Assembly (NCBI RefSeq): GCF_900103125.1
Contig: NZ_FNJV01000002.1
Span: 930,001 to 994,000, forward strand
Direction of reading: 5' to 3'
DNA length: 64,000 nt
Source: Mucilaginibacter sp. OK268
Lineage (GTDB): Bacteria > Bacteroidota > Bacteroidia > Sphingobacteriales > Sphingobacteriaceae
Under the pieces are notes generated by a model. That model was not told the origin of the DNA and searched no databases. It worked only from the letters and a program-made list of their open reading frames with translations. The translations under genes were made by a program, and so were the position numbers. Of the stretch, positions 60,659-64,000 are shown piece by piece; within the stretch, counting starts at the first letter, position 1, and the number at the start of each line of letters is the position of its first letter.

Positions 60659-61909
60659 ATGCTAAGAACACGTATTTTTTTGCAATGTGCTTTTATTACG
60701 GTTTTATGGGCAAGTACGGCGTGCGGTAGCCCGGCTGTTTGCACCAATTGCGACTCATCAAAAATCAATTCGGGCGAAAAAATAATCCCCGGAATAATCA
60801 CCGGTGCTGATCAAATTCCGTTGTATATTAACTATCTTAAGGGAAAAAATATTGGGATGGTGGTAAATCAAACTTCTGTTATTGGCAAAAATTTAAAGTC
60901 GAGCGTGGATAGTTTGCTGCATGCCGGTATTACTATAAAAAAGGTATTCGGACCCGAACATGGTTTTAGAGGGAATGCCAGTAACGGCGCCAGCGTAAGC
61001 GATGATGTAGACGCCAAAACGGGCTTGCCGGTGATATCTCTGTATGGCAATAAACACTATAAACCCACCTCCGAGGATCTTAAGGGGCTCGACCTCATGA
61101 TATTTGATGTGCAGGATGTGGGCGTTCGTTTTTACACTTATATATCAACCCTGCATTATGTGATGGAAGCTTGTGCCGAAAACAATATTGAGCTCCTGAT
61201 ACTGGATAGGCCCAATCCAAACGGCTACCTGATTGACGGCCCCATATTAGATACCGCCAATGTGCCCCGTGCCTTTGTAGCCATGCACCCTATCCCTATT
61301 AGCCATGGTATGACCATTGGTGAATACGCCCAAATGATTAACGGCGAGGGCTGGTTAAAAGATGGCCTGAAGTGCAAACTAAAGATCATCAAGGTGGCCA
61401 ACTACAAACATTCTTTACCATACAAGTTACCGGTAAACCCATCGCCCAATTTAAATACCGATCAGTCCATTATCTTATACCCAAGCGTGTGCTTATTTGA
61501 GGGTACAACCCTAAGCCTGGGGCGCGGTACGTTTTTCCCTTTCCTGGAGGTAGGCCACCCCTTGTTAAAAGGAAAATATACATTTTCGTTCACTCCCTTA
61601 AGTATTAAAGGCATGAGCGAGGATCCGCCGCAGAAAGACAAAGAATGCTTCGGCGTGGATCTGAAAGGACAGAGTACAGATATGATCAGGAAAAAAGGCC
61701 GTCTTGACCTGTCCTTATTGATGGAGCTATACAAAGCCTTTCCGGATAAGGCACACTTCTTTAACGCCTACTTTACCAAACTTGCCGGCACCCCCGAATT
61801 AAGGAAACAGATTGAAGCGGGCAAAACTGAGGCAGAGATCCGCAAAAGCTGGGAGCACGGCTTAAATAAGTTTAAGACCGTAAGGCGCAAATATTTATTA
61901 TACGAGTAA
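60659..61909 (+). CDS. namZ: DUF1343 exo-beta-N-acetylmuramidase (NamZ-like) lipoprotein
   Basis: Family GH171 enzyme, known in Bacillus and Tannerella to remove terminal N-acetylmuramic acid from peptidoglycan fragments. Signal with a lipobox-like end, VLWASTACGS. Conserved segments: GMVVNQTSVIGKN, KVFGPEHGFRG, MIFDVQDVGVRFYTYISTL (central), LILDRPNPNG, PISHGMTIGEYA and FEGTTLSLGRGT. 416 residues, full length. It fits the amino-sugar theme of the window but lacks the GTAGTG motif. Confidence 0.9.
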   Translation: MLRTRIFLQCAFITVLWASTACGSPAVCTNCDSSKINSGEKIIPGIITGADQIPLYINYLKGKNIGMVVNQTSVIGKNLKSSVDSLLHAGITIKKVFGPEHGFRGNASNGASVSDDVDAKTGLPVISLYGNKHYKPTSEDLKGLDLMIFDVQDVGVRFYTYISTLHYVMEACAENNIELLILDRPNPNGYLIDGPILDTANVPRAFVAMHPIPISHGMTIGEYAQMINGEGWLKDGLKCKLKIIKVANYKHSLPYKLPVNPSPNLNTDQSIILYPSVCLFEGTTLSLGRGTFFPFLEVGHPLLKGKYTFSFTPLSIKGMSEDPPQKDKECFGVDLKGQSTDMIRKKGRLDLSLLMELYKAFPDKAHFFNAYFTKLAGTPELRKQIEAGKTEAEIRKSWEHGLNKFKTVRRKYLLYE

Positions 61910-61917
61910 GATAGTAT

Positions 61918-62050
61918 CAAGTAGCTGGGATTAGTATCAAGTAGCTAGTATCAAGTATCATGACTTTTAAAAGAACGTTTCATAAAAACAAAATCTTGAT
62001 ACTTGATACTAGCTACTTGATAATCAAAATGATACTAGCTACCTGATACC
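61918..62050. repeat. Inverted repeats of AGTATCAAGTAGCTAG type
   Basis: AGTATCAAGTAGCTAGTATC on the left half and GATACTAGCTACTTGATAAT on the right half form an imperfect palindrome of about 130 bp centred near 61985. It lies between namZ and fmt and resembles the CATAGTT repeats at 53714 in style. Confidence 0.7.
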
Positions 62051-62074
62051 AATAACGATACAAAAAGGAATAGC

Positions 62075-62992
62075 ATGAGAATTGTATTTATGGGTACCCC
62101 CGAGTTTGCTGTTGCATCATTAGATGCACTGATTAAAGCAGGTAGCGACATTGTAGGCGTGGTTACCGCTCCTGATAAACCGGCTGGTCGCGGGCAAAAG
62201 GTAAGCGAATCGGCGGTGAAACAATATGCGGTAGCCAACGGACTGAAAGTGCTGCAGCCCGAAAAGCTAAAAAATCCGGAGTTTCTGGCCGAACTGAAAT
62301 CGTTGCACGCAGATCTGCAGGTAGTTGTAGCATTTCGTATGCTGCCCGAAGTAGTTTGGGCCATGCCGCCAAAGGGTACCATCAATTTACATGCTTCGCT
62401 TTTACCACAATACCGTGGCGCGGCCCCTATTAACTGGGTGCTGATCAACGGCGAAAAAGAAAGTGGTGCTACTACCTTTTTCCTGAAACATGAAATTGAT
62501 ACTGGCGACGTGCTGTTTACCGAAAAGGTAACCTTAAACGGTCATGAAACGGCTGGTACATTGCACGACTGGCTCATGAACAAAGGTGCCGGCTTGTTGG
62601 TTAAAACTGTAAAAGCTGTTGAAAGCGGTCGTTACCACGAGCACCCGCAAACAGCTCTGCTCACCGGCGAAGAGCTAAAACACGCACCTAAAATTTTCAA
62701 AGAAGATTGCCTGATTGACTGGACACAACCTGCACAAAATATCTACAACAAAATACGCGGACTTAGCCCTATCCCTACTGCTTATACCGAACTTAACGGT
62801 AAAGTTTTAAAGATATATGGTTCTGAACTGCAAACGGAAGTACCCGCCATACAACCCGGAGACTTCCTCACCGATAACAAAACCTACCTGAAATTTGCCG
62901 CCAAAGATGGTTTTATCAGTTTGACCGACATTCAGCTGGAGGGTAAAAAACGCATGGGTATTGAAGATTTTTTGAGAGGAATGAGGTTGTGA
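62075..62992 (+). CDS. fmt: Methionyl-tRNA formyltransferase
   Basis: Formylates initiator Met-tRNA using 10-formyl-tetrahydrofolate. Signatures are RIVFMGTPEFAVASLDAL at the start, VVTAPDKPAGRGQK, NLHASLLPQYRGAAPINWVL and HEIDTGDVLFTEKV. The C-terminal OB-fold domain is present. 305 residues, usual length. Peptide deformylase is not adjacent. Confidence 0.95.
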   Translation: MRIVFMGTPEFAVASLDALIKAGSDIVGVVTAPDKPAGRGQKVSESAVKQYAVANGLKVLQPEKLKNPEFLAELKSLHADLQVVVAFRMLPEVVWAMPPKGTINLHASLLPQYRGAAPINWVLINGEKESGATTFFLKHEIDTGDVLFTEKVTLNGHETAGTLHDWLMNKGAGLLVKTVKAVESGRYHEHPQTALLTGEELKHAPKIFKEDCLIDWTQPAQNIYNKIRGLSPIPTAYTELNGKVLKIYGSELQTEVPAIQPGDFLTDNKTYLKFAAKDGFISLTDIQLEGKKRMGIEDFLRGMRL

Positions 62993-63042
62993 TATGAAAT
63001 GAACAAATTGCAAATCTTTAATAATATGCTTAAATTTATAGT

Positions 63043-63303
63043 ATGAAACTTGCAGAGTTAAAATCAGAATTTCACAATCTTATAGATCAAATAGATGATC
63101 CTGAAATGCTGTCGCAATTTTATGATGTGATAACTCAATCTTTACAGCCTAAAAATTCTGTATGGCAAGCTTTAACTCCACAACAACAACAGGATATTTT
63201 AACCGCTTATGAAGAAAGTGAAAACGAATCTGATCTGATTTCTTTATCTGCGTTAAAATCCAAATACAAGGAATGTAACCACCTTTGTCATCTTGAGTTA
63301 TAA
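63043..63303 (+). CDS. Small hypothetical protein, antitoxin-like
   Basis: An 86-residue protein that begins like Bacteroidota addiction-module (ParD-like) proteins: KLAELKSEFHNLIDQIDDPE followed by LSQFYDVI, and later a LTPQQQQDILTAYEESENES segment with a helical, acidic character. No RelE/ParE toxin gene follows; downstream is a repeat. The C-terminal ECNHLCHLEL is unlike family ends, so the gene may have lost its original 3' end. Confidence 0.5.
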   Translation: MKLAELKSEFHNLIDQIDDPEMLSQFYDVITQSLQPKNSVWQALTPQQQQDILTAYEESENESDLISLSALKSKYKECNHLCHLEL

Positions 63304-63369
63304 AATCCCGTACCTTTAAGGGTGCAATGACGTGTTAAATTAAGGTACCAATTCAATTTTATAAAATAT

Positions 63370-63460
63370 GTCATTGCGAGCGATAGCGTGGCAATCTCTT
63401 CACATTCTCATCGGTAAGAATAGCTACGAGATTGCTTCGTCGTTCCTTCTCGCAATGACA
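63370..63460. repeat. REP-like palindromic element, copy 4
   Basis: Arms GTCATTGCGAGCGATAGCGT on the left and TTCGTCGTTCCTTCTCGCAA TGAC on the right; only the outer GTCATTGCGAG is common to all copies. Confidence 0.75.
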
Positions 63461-63652
63461 TGATGGAGACACGTCATGGATAGGAACAAAGGATCTGTTT
63501 GTAAACTGTTCTTATTGTAGAATAGATACTTCGCTGCGCTCAGTATGACAAACAATTTTATTACCCCCCATCAACCCAAAGTCAAAATAAAATAAACACT
63601 TCATTAATAATCACCACGTTTGCTATTTTTGCGGCCACAAATTTTATTATCC
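63461..63652. other. Intergenic region before the DUF3050 gene, with promoter box
   Basis: It includes a degenerate CTTCGCTGCGCTCAGTATGA repeat fragment at about 63529-63549 and a TATTTTTG promoter -7 box at 63624-63631, 21 bp before the ATG. Confidence 0.5.
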
Positions 63653-64000
63653 ATGGCCAATTACAGCGACAAAATTACCCAGCTTAAATCCGAGATCCAG
63701 CCTTTGCGTGAGCAATTGATACAGCACGAGCTTTATAAAAACATCAACTCTGTAGAGGAGCTTACCGTTTTTATGGATCACCACGTATTTGCGGTGTGGG
63801 ATTTTATGTCGCTGTTAAAATCGTTGCAACAAAAACTAACCTGTACGATTACGCCATGGATGCCTACCGGTAACTCCAACACCCGTTACCTGATCAACGA
63901 AATTGTTACCGGCGAGGAAAGTGATGTAGACGAAGCTGGTAACCGTACCAGTCATTTTGAGCTGTACCTGCGTGCCATGCAGCAGGCCGGCAGCCAGGCT
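63653..64000 (+). CDS. DUF3050 family protein, N-terminal part (cut by window end)
   Basis: An open frame from ATG 63653 to the window end, 116 codons without a stop. The protein starts [20 protein letters not shown] and continues [36 protein letters not shown] and a [20 protein letters not shown] segment. These match the DUF3050 family (heme-oxygenase-like helical fold, function not known), usually about 250 residues, so roughly half is visible. A TATTTTTG box lies upstream. Confidence 0.85.
   Translation, partial: MANYSDKITQLKSEIQPLREQLIQHELYKNINSVEELTVFMDHHVFAVWDFMSLLKSLQQKLTCTITPWMPTGNSNTRYLINEIVTGEESDVDEAGNRTSHFELYLRAMQQAGSQA

Noticed and set aside
1..64000. CRISPR arrays, tRNA or rRNA genes
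   Set aside because: I looked for regularly spaced repeats and for tRNA-like GTTCGAATC arms and saw none; the repeats present are hairpins or pairs.

Overview
The window looks like a chromosomal segment from a Bacteroidota bacterium, most likely Sphingobacteriaceae close to Mucilaginibacter or Pedobacter. This rests on protein types (LolA, DUF1456, DUF2200, DUF4468, ThuA-like and DUF5009 proteins, a Y_Y_Y transmembrane regulator), on promoter -7 boxes of the TAnnTTTG type, on weak Shine-Dalgarno signals and on dense small palindromic repeats. I see no rRNA, tRNA or CRISPR array. The assignment is from recognition, not a search.

Layout. 1-10 kb holds housekeeping genes: ftsK, lolA, a DEAD-box helicase with a DbpA-type tail, truC, a first DUF5009 membrane protein, rlmF, a MazG-like protein and a histone-H1-like basic protein. 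10-33 kb is an amino-sugar and polysaccharide region: a second DUF5009 protein with a GH18 chitinase, three ThuA-like secreted proteins, a DUF4468 protein, a one-piece transmembrane regulator (18363-21317), a tandem thioredoxin-fold protein, a GH9 glycosidase, a large double beta-helix/propeller protein, and a complete mannose-family phosphotransferase (PTS) operon: EIIA, EIIB, a fused EIIC-EIID, EI, HPr and a glucosamine-6-phosphate deaminase family enzyme. An IS110-family element (about 16074-17459) sits inside this region. 33-47 kb has an RDD protein, a DinB-like protein, two large histidine kinases, a hydrolase/TetR pair, a cysC-sulfotransferase pair, holA, an HsdR_N-like nuclease-fold protein and valS. 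47-64 kb has an acyltransferase, an M13 peptidase, DUF2200, an MBL-rhodanese protein, mnmD, mazG, a lipoprotein, a sigma factor with a membrane-anchored beta-barrel partner, an unknown gene, a LolC/E-type permease, a NamZ-type muramidase, fmt, a small orphan protein and the start of a DUF3050 gene cut by the window end.

How the parts work together. Five copies of a 17-bp motif (consensus GTAGTGGTAAWGTAGTG, a GTAGTG repeat with 11-bp period) lie in front of the DUF5009-chitinase operon, the ThuA/DUF4468 genes, the transmembrane regulator, the beta-helix/GH9 operon and the PTS operon. I infer one regulon: secreted enzymes release amino sugars from chitin-like or other polymers, the PTS imports and phosphorylates them, and the deaminase feeds glycolysis. 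The Y_Y_Y regulator inside the cluster is the obvious candidate controller.

The two strongest leads are this regulon with its unusual PTS, and the IS110 element. The element's 244-nt leader folds, on paper, into two loops like a bridge RNA (seekRNA). One loop carries 11 nt identical to the inferred insertion site, which itself lies in a dispersed host repeat present twice more, intact, in the window.
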